Positions 46,733 to 56,259 of a DNA stretch of 64,000 bases are shown in pieces. The notes beneath the pieces are model-generated. The model saw nothing but the letters and a program-made list of their open reading frames with translations. It had not been told where the DNA came from and searched no databases. A program made the translations under genes and the position numbers. The stretch covers positions 1-64,000 of the forward strand of contig NZ_QTNQ01000016.1 of NCBI RefSeq assembly GCF_018424695.1, given 5' to 3'. The DNA is from Vannielia litorea. Its GTDB lineage: Bacteria; Pseudomonadota; Alphaproteobacteria; Rhodobacterales; Rhodobacteraceae. Every line of letters begins with the position of its first letter. Positions within the stretch are counted from its first letter, which is position 1.

Positions 46733-48445
46733 ATGAAGACCGTCGTGCCGCTGAAAACACCTAGACCTGCCGCGAAACCTCGTTCCGCTGACCTGCGCCA
46801 TGGCGGGCAGGTGCTTGTTGACCAGCTGCGCATTCGCGGCGTGGAGCGGGTGTTTTCGGTGCCGGGCGAGAGCTTTTTGCCGGTGCTCGACGGGCTGGTG
46901 GACTCTGGCATCACCAACATCGTCTGCCGCCAGGAGGGCGGTGCGGCGATGATGGCGGAGGCGGAGGGCAAGATGACAGGCGAGCCCGGCGTGCTCTTCG
47001 TCACGCGCGGGCCGGGGGCGGCCAATGCCTCGGCGGGCCTGCATGTGGCCAAGCATGATAGCACGCCGATGGTGGTCTTCGTCGGCCAGGTGCCGCGCGA
47101 GCAGCGCGACCGCGACGCCTTTCAGGAGGTGGACATGCGGGCCTTCCTGGCCCCCGTCGCCAAGTGGACGGCGGAGGTGGATGACGCCGCGCGCCTGCCG
47201 GAATACATCGACCGTGCCTTCCGCCTGGCCTGCGCCGGGCGGCCCGGGCCGGTGGTGCTCTCGCTCCCCGAAGACATGCTGCATGACAAGGTGGATGTGG
47301 CCGACCGCGCGGATGACGCCTTTTTCACCTCGCCCGAAGGCTCAAACTTCGCCGAGCTGGTGACCCATCAGATCGAGCGCTCTCACCGCCCGCTTGTGAT
47401 CGCAGGCGGGCCGGGCTGGAGCGCGGAGGCCTCCACCAACCTCGCCCGTTTCGCCGAGGCGCTGGACCTGCCGGTGGCGGTGCCCTTCCGGCGTCAGGAC
47501 TACATGGACAACCGGCACCCCAATTACATCGGTGATCTCGGCGTGGGGATGAACCCCGCGTTGGGGGACGCGGTGCGCCAGGCCGACCTGATCGTGGCGT
47601 TGGGCACCCGGCTGGGCGATGTGACGATGGGTGGCTACAGGCTGCTCGATGTGGCCGCGCCGGGCAAGCGGATCATCCACGTGCACCCAGACCCGGACGA
47701 AATCGGCAAGGTCTACCCGGTGCAGCTGCCCTTCGTCGCCGAGGCGCCGGTGGTGCTGGCCAAGCTGGCCCGCTCGGTGCGCCCCCGCAACGACAAGCGC
47801 CAGTGGACCGCCGACTACCGCGCTGCCTATGAGAAGTGGACCCGTCCAAAGGAAACACCGGGCGCTTTGAAGCTTGAGCAGGTGATCCGCTGGCTGTCGG
47901 ACAATCTGCCCGAGGATGCAATCCTCACCAATGGTGCGGGCAATTACGCGGCCTGGCTGCACCGCTACTACCGGTTCAAGCGGTACGGCACCCAGCTTGC
48001 GCCCACCAGCGGCTCCATGGGCTACGGCCTGCCCGCAGCCATCGCCGCCAAGCTGCGCCACCCCGAGCGGGTGGTGGTGGCTATGGCCGGGGACGGCTGC
48101 TTTCAGATGACCTGCAACGAGCTGTCAACGGCGGCGCAGCACGGTGCCGCGCCGATCGTTCTGGTGGTGAACAACGGGCGCTATGGCACCATCCGGATGC
48201 ACCAGGAAAAGACATTCCCCGGCCGGGTCTCGGGCACCGATCTCGCCAACCCCGATTTCACCGCGCTGGCCCGCGCCTATGGCGGCTTCGGCGAACGGGT
48301 GGAGCGGACGGAAGACTTTGCCGGGGCCTTCGTGCGTGCCCAGGCCAGCGGGAGGCTCGCCGTGCTGGAGCTGGTGGTGGACCCCGAAGCGCTCTCTGCC
48401 GGGATGACCCTGAGCGAAACCCGCGAGGTTGGCGAGAAGCGCTGA
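46733..48445 (+). CDS. Thiamine diphosphate-binding enzyme, acetolactate synthase-like
   Basis: This 570-aa protein is a ThDP-dependent enzyme resembling the catalytic subunit of acetolactate synthase. The Glu that activates ThDP is in NIVCRQEGGAAMMAE, and the ThDP/Mg motif is GDGCFQMTCNEL followed by VVNNGRYGTI. There is no partner regulatory subunit (ilvH) adjacent, so a carboligase or decarboxylase of another pathway is equally possible. The ATG at 46733 is chosen because the residues before it lack similarity. Confidence 0.88.
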   Translation: MKTVVPLKTPRPAAKPRSADLRHGGQVLVDQLRIRGVERVFSVPGESFLPVLDGLVDSGITNIVCRQEGGAAMMAEAEGKMTGEPGVLFVTRGPGAANASAGLHVAKHDSTPMVVFVGQVPREQRDRDAFQEVDMRAFLAPVAKWTAEVDDAARLPEYIDRAFRLACAGRPGPVVLSLPEDMLHDKVDVADRADDAFFTSPEGSNFAELVTHQIERSHRPLVIAGGPGWSAEASTNLARFAEALDLPVAVPFRRQDYMDNRHPNYIGDLGVGMNPALGDAVRQADLIVALGTRLGDVTMGGYRLLDVAAPGKRIIHVHPDPDEIGKVYPVQLPFVAEAPVVLAKLARSVRPRNDKRQWTADYRAAYEKWTRPKETPGALKLEQVIRWLSDNLPEDAILTNGAGNYAAWLHRYYRFKRYGTQLAPTSGSMGYGLPAAIAAKLRHPERVVVAMAGDGCFQMTCNELSTAAQHGAAPIVLVVNNGRYGTIRMHQEKTFPGRVSGTDLANPDFTALARAYGGFGERVERTEDFAGAFVRAQASGRLAVLELVVDPEALSAGMTLSETREVGEKR

Positions 48446-48550
48446 CGCGCCCGCGCCGGGTGCCGGTGGCCGCGCCTGCGACGAGATTTTCCGGCGCGCG
48501 TGCTCGGTCCTTTCCGCAGTCGCATTGCGCCTGTGGCACAGCTTTTGGCC

Positions 48551-49069
48551 TCAGCTGTCCTGCCGGACGATGTCGATGATCAGCACATCCGTCAGCGTCG
48601 CGCCCAGCACCTTGCGCCCCACCTCTTCGAGCGCCTCCGAGAGGTGCCGCATCTTGGTGCCGGTGGTGAAGTTGCCCGAAAATCCGCCCGAGTTGGCGTG
48701 GTCGAATAGCACTTGCAGGAAGCTGTCGCGCAACTTGGGCTCGCGGGCATAGACGGTTTCACGCTGGCCGATGTCGACCTCGAGGCTGAGGCTGAGGACC
48801 ACCATCGACACCACCCGCCCCTCCTCGACGATGGGGACGATGAACTGGTTGTTCAGCTTCACGTATTCCCGCGTCGGATCGGCCTCGTCGCCTGTGGTGT
48901 CTTCGGCCTCGGGCGCGGCCTCGGGGTGGCTTTCCACCATCTCGCCGCCCTCTTCGCCGCAGGGGTTCATCACCACTTCGGGCGGTGGCGGGCGGAGCAT
49001 CATGCCCGCGCCCGCGCCCGCGCCGATGCCGAGGGCGGCAAGGATCAGGATGAGGAGGATGGACTTCAT
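48551..49069 (-). CDS. fliL: Flagellar basal body-associated protein FliL
   Basis: FliL is a single-span inner-membrane protein near the stator that supports motor torque. The 172-aa protein has an N-terminal transmembrane segment (LILILAALGIGAGAGAGMM), an acidic periplasmic linker (about 35-65) and a C-terminal FliL domain (EYVKLNNQFIVPIVEEGRVV, SLEVDIGQRETVYAREPKL, LRDSFLQVLFDHANSGGF). It is the distal gene of the minus-strand run flgB-...-flgH-fliL. Confidence 0.85.
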   Translation of the reverse strand: MKSILLILILAALGIGAGAGAGMMLRPPPPEVVMNPCGEEGGEMVESHPEAAPEAEDTTGDEADPTREYVKLNNQFIVPIVEEGRVVSMVVLSLSLEVDIGQRETVYAREPKLRDSFLQVLFDHANSGGFSGNFTTGTKMRHLSEALEEVGRKVLGATLTDVLIIDIVRQDS

Positions 49070-49096
49070 GGCGAGGGTCTCCGCTGGCGGGTCCGG

Positions 49097-49828
49097 TCAG
49101 AAGGGCAGGACGATGTCGGCCACCTGCTGGCCGTAGCGGGGCTGCTGCACATCGGTGATCTGGCCGCGCCCGCCGTAAGAGATGCGCGCTCCGGCGATCT
49201 TGTCATAGGTGATCTCGTTCTGGCGGGTGATATCCTCGGGGCGGACGTAGCCAGTGACCAGAAGTTCGCGCAGCTCGAAGTTCACCCGCACCTCCTGGCT
49301 GCCCTGAATGCGCAGGATGCCGTTGGACATTTCCTCCACGATGGTCGCCGCAATCCGCAACTCGAGCTGTTCGTTGCGGCTGACGGAGCCGTTGCCGTTG
49401 AAGGTGGAGGACGAATTGGTGGAGACGGCATCGGCGGTGCTGGCGCCTTCGGGCAGGCGCTCGTCGATCCGCTGTGGGATGCCGAAGAGCGAGGGCACGC
49501 CCATGCTCTCGGAGCCGTTGCGGCTTCGACCTGTGGCGTTGGAGATGCTGGCGCTGTCGTCGATCTCGATCACCACGGTGAGGATATCGCCGCGCCGCAC
49601 GGCCCGCCGGTCGCCCAGCAGCGACTTTCGGTTGCGGCTCCAGAGCGAGGCCTGCTCGGCGCCGCGCTTCCTATCGAGCACGTCGGGCAGGGACACGGTG
49701 GCCATGGCGCGATATTCGTAGGTCTCTTCGGTGGGCTCGAAGGCGGGCGCCTTGCCCACGTTCTGGAGCCGGGAGCAGCCGGTAAGCGCCAGCAGGGCGG
49801 CGGCGAGGATGAGGGCGGTGCGGGTCAT
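49097..49828 (-). CDS. flgH: Flagellar L-ring protein FlgH
   Basis: FlgH forms the outer-membrane L-ring. The 243-aa lipoprotein has a lipobox (LTGC, Cys18), the segment SLLGDRRAVRRGDILTVVIEIDDSAS, an internal Ser/Asn-rich stretch, and the C-terminal beta-rich FlgH block (LRIQGSQEVRVNFELRELLV, GYVRPEDITRQNEI). Its start overlaps the flgA stop by one base. Confidence 0.95.
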   Translation of the reverse strand: MTRTALILAAALLALTGCSRLQNVGKAPAFEPTEETYEYRAMATVSLPDVLDRKRGAEQASLWSRNRKSLLGDRRAVRRGDILTVVIEIDDSASISNATGRSRNGSESMGVPSLFGIPQRIDERLPEGASTADAVSTNSSSTFNGNGSVSRNEQLELRIAATIVEEMSNGILRIQGSQEVRVNFELRELLVTGYVRPEDITRQNEITYDKIAGARISYGGRGQITDVQQPRYGQQVADIVLPF

Positions 49829-50280
49829 CAGAAGTCCTCCAGGTCTTTCAGCAAACGGGCGCTCGGGCCCACGATGACGCGCCCCGCCTCGTCGACCTGT
49901 CCGGTGACGGTGCTGCGGGATGCGAGGTTCATGACTTTCAGCATGTCGCCGACGCCGCCGCGCCCCAGCGCCCGCGCCTCGGTGGCGATCAGGAGGCCGG
50001 AGCGGCGGTAGACGAGGGTGACGATCTGGTTGCGCTCGATCAGCGCGGGCGGGCCGAGATCGGCGGCGCGGATCGGGCGCCCGGGGTAGAGCACGACACG
50101 TGCTTCCAGCCCCGCCGCCGCACTCACAGCCTCCACAGCCCCGGCGGCGCTGCCCTCGCGCAGCAGCACATCGCGCGGCTCCAGCACGGTGCCGGCCGGG
50201 ATCATCCGGGCGGCCACGAGCATATCGGCCCGAAGTGGCGCGGCGAGGAGGCAGAGAAGGGCGGCGAGGCGGAACATCAT
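49828..50280 (-). CDS. flgA: Flagellar P-ring assembly chaperone FlgA
   Basis: FlgA is a periplasmic chaperone for P-ring (FlgI) assembly. The 150-aa protein has a signal peptide (ending PLRA) and an SAF-like/FlgA domain (MIPAGTVLEPRDVLLREGSA, then YPGRPIRAADLGPPALIERNQIVTLVYRR). flgI itself is not in the window. Met1 or Met2 may be the start. Coupled to flgG and flgH by one-base overlaps or contacts. Confidence 0.88.
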   Translation of the reverse strand: MMFRLAALLCLLAAPLRADMLVAARMIPAGTVLEPRDVLLREGSAAGAVEAVSAAAGLEARVVLYPGRPIRAADLGPPALIERNQIVTLVYRRSGLLIATEARALGRGGVGDMLKVMNLASRSTVTGQVDEAGRVIVGPSARLLKDLEDF

Positions 50281-51065
50281 CAGCGGATCTGGGTGGTGGC
50301 GCCGAGCATCTGATCGGCGGCGGTGATGACCTTGGCGTTCAGCTCATAGCCACGCTGGGCGGTGATCAGGTCGGTGATCTCCTTCACCGCATCCACCGAG
50401 CTATCTTCGAGATAGCCCTGCCGCAGCGTGCCCAGCCCCTGCTCGCCAGGGGTGGCGACCAGCGGCGGGCCGGAGGCCTCGGTTTCAAGGAAGAGGTTGG
50501 AGCCCATCGCCTCCAGCCCCTTCACGTTGGAGAAATCGGCGAGGGTGAATTGGCCGAGAAGCTGCGGTGCGACCTGATCGTTGAAATAGGCATAGACCTC
50601 GCCATCGGCGTTGATGGAAATTGCGCGCGCATCCTCCGGGATGGTGATATCGGGCACCACGCCGTAACCGTCAGCCGTGACAATCAGCCCATCCGCCGAG
50701 CGCTTCAGCGCGCCGTCCCGGGTGTAGGCGGAGATGCCGGAAGGAAGGGTGACCTCGAAATAGCCGTTACCCTCGATCGCCACGTCAAGGTCGCCCCCGG
50801 TGGCGCCGAGCGAGCCCTGCTGCACGTTCATCGAGACGGCGGAGGGCCGGACGCCGAGGCCGATCTGCACGCCGGTGGGCAGGACGGTGCCATCGTTGGC
50901 GTTGATCGCGCCGGGCCGTGCAAGCTGGCGGTAGTGCAGATCGGCGAAGTCGGCGCGGCGGGCGTTGTAGCCCGTGGTGCTCATGTTCGCGAGGTTGTTG
51001 GAGATGACATCGACGCGCATCTGCTGCGCGCTCATGCCGGTGGCGGCGATTTTCAGGGCCTGCAT
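50280..51065 (-). CDS. flgG: Flagellar distal rod protein FlgG
   Basis: FlgG forms the distal rod. The 261-aa protein starts MQALKIAATGMSAQQMRVDVISNNLANMST, the rod/hook signature, has the central TFGF-like blocks (GNGYFEVTLPSGISAYTRDGAL) and ends GYELNAKVITAADQMLGATTQIR. It is in the flgF-flgG-flgA-flgH order typical of alphaproteobacteria. Confidence 0.96.
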   Translation of the reverse strand: MQALKIAATGMSAQQMRVDVISNNLANMSTTGYNARRADFADLHYRQLARPGAINANDGTVLPTGVQIGLGVRPSAVSMNVQQGSLGATGGDLDVAIEGNGYFEVTLPSGISAYTRDGALKRSADGLIVTADGYGVVPDITIPEDARAISINADGEVYAYFNDQVAPQLLGQFTLADFSNVKGLEAMGSNLFLETEASGPPLVATPGEQGLGTLRQGYLEDSSVDAVKEITDLITAQRGYELNAKVITAADQMLGATTQIR

Positions 51066-51077
51066 GGGCTTGCCTCC

Positions 51078-51791
51078 TTATCGTGTCAGGGTCTGGATGA
51101 CGGAGTCCTTGCGCTCGGACTCCTTCTCCAGAAATTTCTGGCCCAGCTCATAGGTGCGCTGGACCTCGATCATCCGGGCGATCTCGAGGATCGGGTCGAC
51201 GTTGCTCTCTTCGACGAAGCCTTGCAGCACGCGGGCGTTCTCTGCCGGAAGCACCGCGCCGCCGGGATCGAAGAGGGTGCCGCCCTGCCGGGTCATGGCG
51301 GTGTAGTCCTCGGGCACCACCACGCCGATCTGGGTCAGCGGGGTGCCATCAGCGGAGAGCGTGCCGTCGGGCGAGAGGCTGATGCTCTGCACGCCGGGCG
51401 GGGCGAACACCGGCGCGCCGCCGGCATCGAGCAGGAAGTGGCCATCACCGTTCACCAGCTCGCCGGCGGGGCCGGGGGTGTAGCTGCCGGCGCGGGTGAG
51501 GCGCGGGCCCTCGGGCGTTTCGACCTGAAAGAAGCCCTCGCCCTCGATGGCGAAATCGAAGGTGCCGCCGGTCTGGCTGAGGACGCCTTGGGAAAGGTCG
51601 GTGTTGCGCACCCGGGCGGTGCCCATCGAGACCGAGCCCGACGGGCCATCGGCGGCGCGAACCCATTCGGAGAAGATCACCCCCTCGCGGCGGAAGCCGG
51701 TGGTGGAGAGGTTGGCGAGGTTGTTGGCCACCGCGCGCATCTCGTTCATCAGCCCGGTCTGGCGGGCGAGGGTCACGTATCCGGTACTCAT
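51078..51791 (-). CDS. flgF: Flagellar proximal rod protein FlgF
   Basis: FlgF is a proximal rod protein. The 237-aa protein begins MSTGYVTLARQTGLMNEMRAVANNLANLST, has the blocks GEGFFQVETPEGPRLTRAGSYTPG, and ends with the C-terminal helix IARMIEVQRTYELGQKFLEKE. It lies four bases downstream of fliQ. Confidence 0.94.
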   Translation of the reverse strand: MSTGYVTLARQTGLMNEMRAVANNLANLSTTGFRREGVIFSEWVRAADGPSGSVSMGTARVRNTDLSQGVLSQTGGTFDFAIEGEGFFQVETPEGPRLTRAGSYTPGPAGELVNGDGHFLLDAGGAPVFAPPGVQSISLSPDGTLSADGTPLTQIGVVVPEDYTAMTRQGGTLFDPGGAVLPAENARVLQGFVEESNVDPILEIARMIEVQRTYELGQKFLEKESERKDSVIQTLTR

Positions 51792-51795
51792 GGGT

Positions 51796-52062
51796 TCATC
51801 CTCCGGCGATCAGCGGGACGAGGGTGGATTGGAAGAAGCTGACGAGGCTCTCTGTCATGAAGCCCATTGTCAGCCAGAAGACGGCGAGGATGGCGGCGAG
51901 CTTGGGCACGAAGGTGAGGGTCATTTCCTGAACCGACGTCAGTGCCTGGACGAGGCCGATGGCCACGCCCGCGACAAGCGCCACGGTGAGGATGGGCAGG
52001 GCGATGATGACGCCCACCCAGAGCCCCTCGCGGAGCGTGTCGTAAAAGCCCGCCGCCTCCAT
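51796..52062 (-). CDS. fliQ: Flagellar export protein FliQ
   Basis: FliQ is a small export-gate protein of the type III apparatus. The 88-aa protein has two transmembrane helices (LWVGVIIALPILTVALVAGV and LAAILAVFWLTMGFMTESL) with the family segment GLVQALTSVQEMTLTFVPK. Its position between fliE and flgF is unusual relative to enteric order but frequent in this lineage. Confidence 0.92.
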   Translation of the reverse strand: MEAAGFYDTLREGLWVGVIIALPILTVALVAGVAIGLVQALTSVQEMTLTFVPKLAAILAVFWLTMGFMTESLVSFFQSTLVPLIAGG

Positions 52063-52065
52063 CGC

Positions 52066-52356
52066 TTACACAGGCATCCGCAGGATTTCCTGGTAGGCCT
52101 CCACGACCTTGTCGCGCACCGTGACGGCGGTTTCGACCGCCAGCTCGGTTTCGGCCAATGCCTGCACGAGGGCGTGAGGATCGGCTTTGCCGACCATCGC
52201 GTCCATCGCCACCTGCTCCGCGTTCGAGAGCATGGAGGCAAAGTCCTCGGCCACGCGGGCGAAGCCTTCGCCGCCCGTCTGGGTGCCCTCGTTCGGGGCG
52301 GTGGCCGGCCTGGCCCCTTCGTAGAGCCGGGCCACCTGGGACAGTTTGATATCCAT
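52066..52356 (-). CDS. fliE: Flagellar hook-basal body protein FliE
   Basis: FliE links the MS-ring to the rod. The 96-aa protein is helical with the family C-terminus (DAMVGKADPHALVQALAETELAVETAVTVRDKVVEAYQEIL). It lies between flgC and fliQ with short spacers, part of the flgB-flgC-fliE-fliQ run. Confidence 0.92.
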   Translation of the reverse strand: MDIKLSQVARLYEGARPATAPNEGTQTGGEGFARVAEDFASMLSNAEQVAMDAMVGKADPHALVQALAETELAVETAVTVRDKVVEAYQEILRMPV

Positions 52357-52376
52357 TCTGGATCTCCTTAAACCTG

Positions 52377-52769
52377 CTATTTCCGCAGTATTTCCAACAG
52401 GCTCCTGGTCATCTGCCGGGCCTGGTCGAACATCTTGAGGTTGGCTTCGTAGCTGCGCTGGGCCTCGCGCGCGTCGGCGATTTCGATCACCAGATCGACG
52501 TTGGAGCCGAGGTAGAAGCCGGCTTCGTCGGCCATGGGGTGGGAGGGGTCGAAGACCTCGGGCAGCTCGGTGTCATCAAGCTGCACGGGTGCCGCCTCGA
52601 CCGCGCCGGTCATCCGGCCGCCCTGCATCACCTCGCGGAACGGGGTGAGCTTGCGGTGGTAGCCGGGGGTATCGGCGTTGGCGATGTTTTCCGACACATG
52701 GCGCAGGCGCGAGCTTTGCGCAGCCATCCCCGAGGCGGAAACCGAGAAGCTTTGGAACAGATCGCTCAT
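52377..52769 (-). CDS. flgC: Flagellar proximal rod protein FlgC
   Basis: FlgC is a proximal rod protein. The 130-aa protein starts FQSFSVSASGMAAQSSRLRHVSENIANADT, has PGYHRKLTPF and the C-terminal rod helix SYEANLKMFDQARQMTRSL. It follows flgB by nine bases. Confidence 0.95.
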   Translation of the reverse strand: MSDLFQSFSVSASGMAAQSSRLRHVSENIANADTPGYHRKLTPFREVMQGGRMTGAVEAAPVQLDDTELPEVFDPSHPMADEAGFYLGSNVDLVIEIADAREAQRSYEANLKMFDQARQMTRSLLEILRK

Positions 52770-52778
52770 GACGCCCCC

Positions 52779-53165
52779 TTACCCGCGGCCCAGCGTGGCG
52801 CGCATGAGGCCCAGCGTGGTGCGGTAGATCGACAGGGCCATCTCGTGGCGCGTCTGGATTTCGGCGGATTTCACCATCTGGCTTTCGATGGAAACGGTGT
52901 TGCCGTTCGGATCGCCATCTATGCCGCGCTCCACGAAAGGGCGCAGCGCCTCGGGGGGCACATCGCTGGAGAGGTGGCCTGCCCGCGTCTGGCGCAGGTC
53001 GAGGCCGGGGCCGGTTTGATAGACTTCGCCGAAACTGGCGATATCGCGGGCTTTGTAGCCAGCCGTATCGGACTGGGCGAGGTTTTGCGCCACCACTTGC
53101 TGGCGGGCGGCGGAATGCGCGGCAAGGCCACGCGCCATTGAAAGGATCTCGAGCTGATCGAACAT
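52779..53165 (-). CDS. flgB: Flagellar proximal rod protein FlgB
   Basis: FlgB is a proximal rod protein. The 128-aa protein starts MFDQLEILSMARGLAAHSAA and has the rod signature QQVVAQNLAQSDTAGYKARD, ending with an MALSIYRTTLGLMRATLG helix. The Met at 53165 is used; the longer open frame overlaps the fliI leader. It is the first gene of the minus-strand run and divergent from fliI. Confidence 0.93.
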   Translation of the reverse strand: MFDQLEILSMARGLAAHSAARQQVVAQNLAQSDTAGYKARDIASFGEVYQTGPGLDLRQTRAGHLSSDVPPEALRPFVERGIDGDPNGNTVSIESQMVKSAEIQTRHEMALSIYRTTLGLMRATLGRG

Positions 53166-53262
53166 CGGGGTTTCTCCCACGGGCTTCAACCTCGGCTTAA
53201 CCGTGATTCCTTTAGAAAGGGTTTCAGGCGCCGGGTTCGCGGCGCGGAATGTGGAGAATCCC
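53166..53262. promoter_or_regulatory. Divergent flgB/fliI promoter region
   Basis: This 97-bp region separates the flgB and fliI start codons and must hold promoters for both. A single TTAACC at 53197-53202 resembles a CtrA half-site. No second half-site at N7 spacing was found. Confidence 0.4.
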
Positions 53263-54576
53263 ATGTCTGACTCGACCCTGGCGCAGCTCACCGCTGAAAT
53301 CGCCGCGCTCAAGCCCTCGGCCTCGGTGGGCCGGATCAGCGCCGTGGGGCGCGGTGCGGTGGAGCTGACCGGCCTTTCGGAAATCGCGGCGCTGGGCGAC
53401 CAGGTGTGGCTTGGCACCCGCACGGGGAGGCTGCGCGGGGAGATCGTGCATATCGACCGCGAGCGCGCGATGGCCCTGCCCGATGGCCCCGCCGATGGCA
53501 TCCGGCTGGGCGACAAGGTTACGCTTCAGGGCGGTGACGGGCTCTTCCCCGACCTAAGCTGGCAGGGCCGGGTGATCGACCCCTACGGCAACCCGTTGGA
53601 CGGCCGCCCCCTAGCGCGCGGCCCCGAGTTGCGCCCGCTGCGCCCCGCCGCGCCGCCCGCGACCCAGCGCAAGCGGCTGGGCAAGCGGCTCGCTACCGGG
53701 CTTTCGGTCTTTGACACGCTGCTGCCGATCGTGCGCGGCCAGCGGCTGGGCCTCTTCGCGGGCTCGGGCGTGGGCAAATCCTCGCTGCTGGGTGCGCTGG
53801 GCCGGGGACTTCAGGCCGACCGGGCGGTGATTGCGCTGGTCGGCGAGCGGGGCCGGGAGCTGCGGCATTTCATCGAGGATGTGCTCGGGCCGGAGGGCAT
53901 GGCGCGCTCGGTGATCGTGGCGGCCACCTCCGACCAGTCGGCCATTGCCCGCCGCCGCTGCCTGTGGACGGCGATGGCGGTGGCCGAGCACCTTCGCGAC
54001 GAGGGCAACCATGTGCTCTTCCTTGCCGACTCGGTGACCCGCTTTGCCGAGGCGCATCGCGAAGTGGCGCTGGCCGCCGGGGAGCCTGCCTCGCTTAGGG
54101 GCTACCCGCCCTCGACGGCGCATATGATCATGTCACTCGCCGAGCGCGCGGGGCCGGGGGTGGAAGCTGTGGGCGACATCACGGCGATCTTCTCGGTGCT
54201 CGTTGCAGGCTCGGACATGGAAGAGCCGGTGGCCGACATCCTGCGCGGCGTGCTCGATGGCCATGTGGTGCTGGCCCGTGAGATTGCCGAACGTGGGCGC
54301 TTTCCCGCCGTCGATCTCCTGCGCTCCACCTCGCGCTCACTGCCGGAAGCCGCGACGCCTGAAGAGAACGCACTGATCGGCAAGGCCCGCAGGCGGCTGG
54401 GCGCCTATGATCGGGCGGAGCTGATGATTCAGTCCGGGCTCTACACCGGCGGATCGGACCCGGAGATTGACGCGGCCATCAAGGTCTATGGCCCGCTCGA
54501 CACCTTTCTCGCGGAAGAAAGCAAAGCGCCCGAAGCGGCTTTCGCGCGGTTGAAAGGGGTGCTGGCACGGGGGTGA
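53263..54576 (+). CDS. fliI: Flagellum-specific ATPase FliI
   Basis: FliI is the cytoplasmic F1-like ATPase that energises type III export. The 437-aa protein has the P-loop (FAGSGVGKSSLLG), the segment LADSVTRFAEAHREVALAAGEPASLRGYPPST and the C-terminal helical region. GTGGAGAATCCC before the ATG at 53263 supports this start, and the 20-residue upstream extension lacks similarity. No fliH is adjacent. Confidence 0.95.
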   Translation: MSDSTLAQLTAEIAALKPSASVGRISAVGRGAVELTGLSEIAALGDQVWLGTRTGRLRGEIVHIDRERAMALPDGPADGIRLGDKVTLQGGDGLFPDLSWQGRVIDPYGNPLDGRPLARGPELRPLRPAAPPATQRKRLGKRLATGLSVFDTLLPIVRGQRLGLFAGSGVGKSSLLGALGRGLQADRAVIALVGERGRELRHFIEDVLGPEGMARSVIVAATSDQSAIARRRCLWTAMAVAEHLRDEGNHVLFLADSVTRFAEAHREVALAAGEPASLRGYPPSTAHMIMSLAERAGPGVEAVGDITAIFSVLVAGSDMEEPVADILRGVLDGHVVLAREIAERGRFPAVDLLRSTSRSLPEAATPEENALIGKARRRLGAYDRAELMIQSGLYTGGSDPEIDAAIKVYGPLDTFLAEESKAPEAAFARLKGVLARG

Positions 54577-54642
54577 GGCCGGAACATTGGTGCGGGCCGC
54601 TGGTTGGGCTGGCAAAGCCACGTGACAGATAGGGAGCCCGAC

Positions 54643-56157
54643 ATGTCTGACAAAACCTCCGCCCCGCCCACCACCACCGATGCCGGCATTCCGGTGCAAA
54701 GCGATGAGCATTCGCTGACCGTCGGGCGCGACGGTCCGATCGTGCTGAACGATCATTACCTGCTGGAGCAGATGGCCAACTTCAACCGCGAGCGCATCCC
54801 CGAGCGCCAGCCCCATGCCAAGGGCGGCGGCGCCTTCGGGCATTTCGAGGTGACCGGCGACGTTTCGAAATACACCAAGGCCAAGGTGTTTCAGCCCGGT
54901 GCCAAGACCGACGTGCTGGTGCGCTTTTCCACCGTCGCGGGCGAGCGCGGCAGCCCCGACACCTGGCGCGACCCGCGCGGCTTCGCGGTGAAGTTCTACA
55001 CCGACGAGGGCAACTTCGACATGGTGGGCAACAACACGCCCATTTTCTTCATCCGTGACCCGATGAAGTTTCAGCACTTCATCCGCAGCCAGAAGCGCCG
55101 CGCCGACAACGGGTTGCGCGACCATGACATGCAGTGGGACTTCTGGACCCTCAGCCCCGAAAGCGCGCACCAGGTGGCCTACCTGATGGGCGACCGGGGC
55201 ATTCCGCGGACGTGGCGCGAGATGAACGGCTACTCGTCGCACACCTATTCTTTGGTGAACGCCGAGGGTGAGCGGTTTTGGGTGAAGTTCCACTTCCACA
55301 CCGACCAGGGCGACGGCAATGCGCACCTTACGCAAGAGGAGGCCGACCGGCTGGCGGGCACGGATGGCGACTATCACCGGGCCGACCTGTTCAACCAGAT
55401 CCGCGAGGGCAACCACCCGAGCTGGACGCTGAAATGGCAGGTGATGCCGTGGGACGATGCCAAGACCTACCGGATCAACCCCTTCGATCTCACCAAGGTC
55501 TGGCCGCATGCCGACTATCCGCTCATCGAAGTGGGCAAGATGGTGCTGGACCGCAACCCGACCGACTTTCACACCCAGATCGAGCAGGCGGCTTTCGAGC
55601 CGAACAACATGGTGCCGGGCGTGGGCCTCTCGCCCGACAAGATGCTGTTGGCGCGTGGCTTTTCCTATGCCGATGCCCACCGCGCACGGCTTGGGGTGAA
55701 CTACAAGGAGATTCCAGTCAACAAGGCGCAATCGCCGGTGCACAGCTACACCAAGGATGGCGCGGGGCGGACGGTGCCGGTGAGTGACCCGGTCTATGCG
55801 CCCAACTCCTACGGCGGGCCGGAGGCCCAGCCGCATGAGCACGAAGCCGGCCTTTGGCACGCCGATGGCGAGATGGTGCGCCAGGCCTATACACTGCGCG
55901 AGGATGACGACGATTGGAGCCAGGCCGGAACGCTGGTGCGCGAGGTGATGGACGACGCAGGCCGCGAGCGGCTGGTGAACAATGTGACCGGCCACCTCAG
56001 CAATGGCGTCAGCGAGAAGGTGTTGGTGCGGGCATTCGAATACTGGCGCAACATCGACGGCGACGTTGGCGAGCGGATCGAGAAGAGCGTACGCGACAAG
56101 ATCGGCGGCACCTCGAAGGCGGAGGGTATGGCCTCGGCCAAGAGCATCTCGAGCTGA
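54643..56157 (+). CDS. katA: Catalase (clade 3-like, heme)
   Basis: This 504-aa monofunctional catalase degrades hydrogen peroxide. The catalytic His lies in [13 protein letters not shown], the catalytic Asn in [12 protein letters not shown], and the heme-ligand Tyr in [14 protein letters not shown]. The Met at 54643 gives a family-like N-terminus; the open frame extends 13 codons upstream. It is not linked to visible redox regulators here, and follows fliI by 66 bp. Confidence 0.96.
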   Translation: MSDKTSAPPTTTDAGIPVQSDEHSLTVGRDGPIVLNDHYLLEQMANFNRERIPERQPHAKGGGAFGHFEVTGDVSKYTKAKVFQPGAKTDVLVRFSTVAGERGSPDTWRDPRGFAVKFYTDEGNFDMVGNNTPIFFIRDPMKFQHFIRSQKRRADNGLRDHDMQWDFWTLSPESAHQVAYLMGDRGIPRTWREMNGYSSHTYSLVNAEGERFWVKFHFHTDQGDGNAHLTQEEADRLAGTDGDYHRADLFNQIREGNHPSWTLKWQVMPWDDAKTYRINPFDLTKVWPHADYPLIEVGKMVLDRNPTDFHTQIEQAAFEPNNMVPGVGLSPDKMLLARGFSYADAHRARLGVNYKEIPVNKAQSPVHSYTKDGAGRTVPVSDPVYAPNSYGGPEAQPHEHEAGLWHADGEMVRQAYTLREDDDDWSQAGTLVREVMDDAGRERLVNNVTGHLSNGVSEKVLVRAFEYWRNIDGDVGERIEKSVRDKIGGTSKAEGMASAKSISS

Positions 56158-56165
56158 TACAGATG

Positions 56166-56202
56166 AAAAAGCCCTCCGCCGCGTGAATGCGCGGGGAGGG
56201 CT
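56166..56202 (-). terminator. Intrinsic terminator of the minus-strand secreted-protein gene
   Basis: On the minus strand AGCCCTCC...GGAGGGCT forms an 8-bp stem (with a weaker inner extension), followed by TTTTT. It lies nine bases after the katA stop and about 58 bp beyond the 56260 stop codon. The stem may also end katA transcription, though no T-run is on the plus side. Confidence 0.75.
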
Positions 56203-56259
56203 CTGGCAGTGACGGAGGGGCGGGGAGAGCGCCCTGCCGTCGGCTGCGCGCAGGGGCGC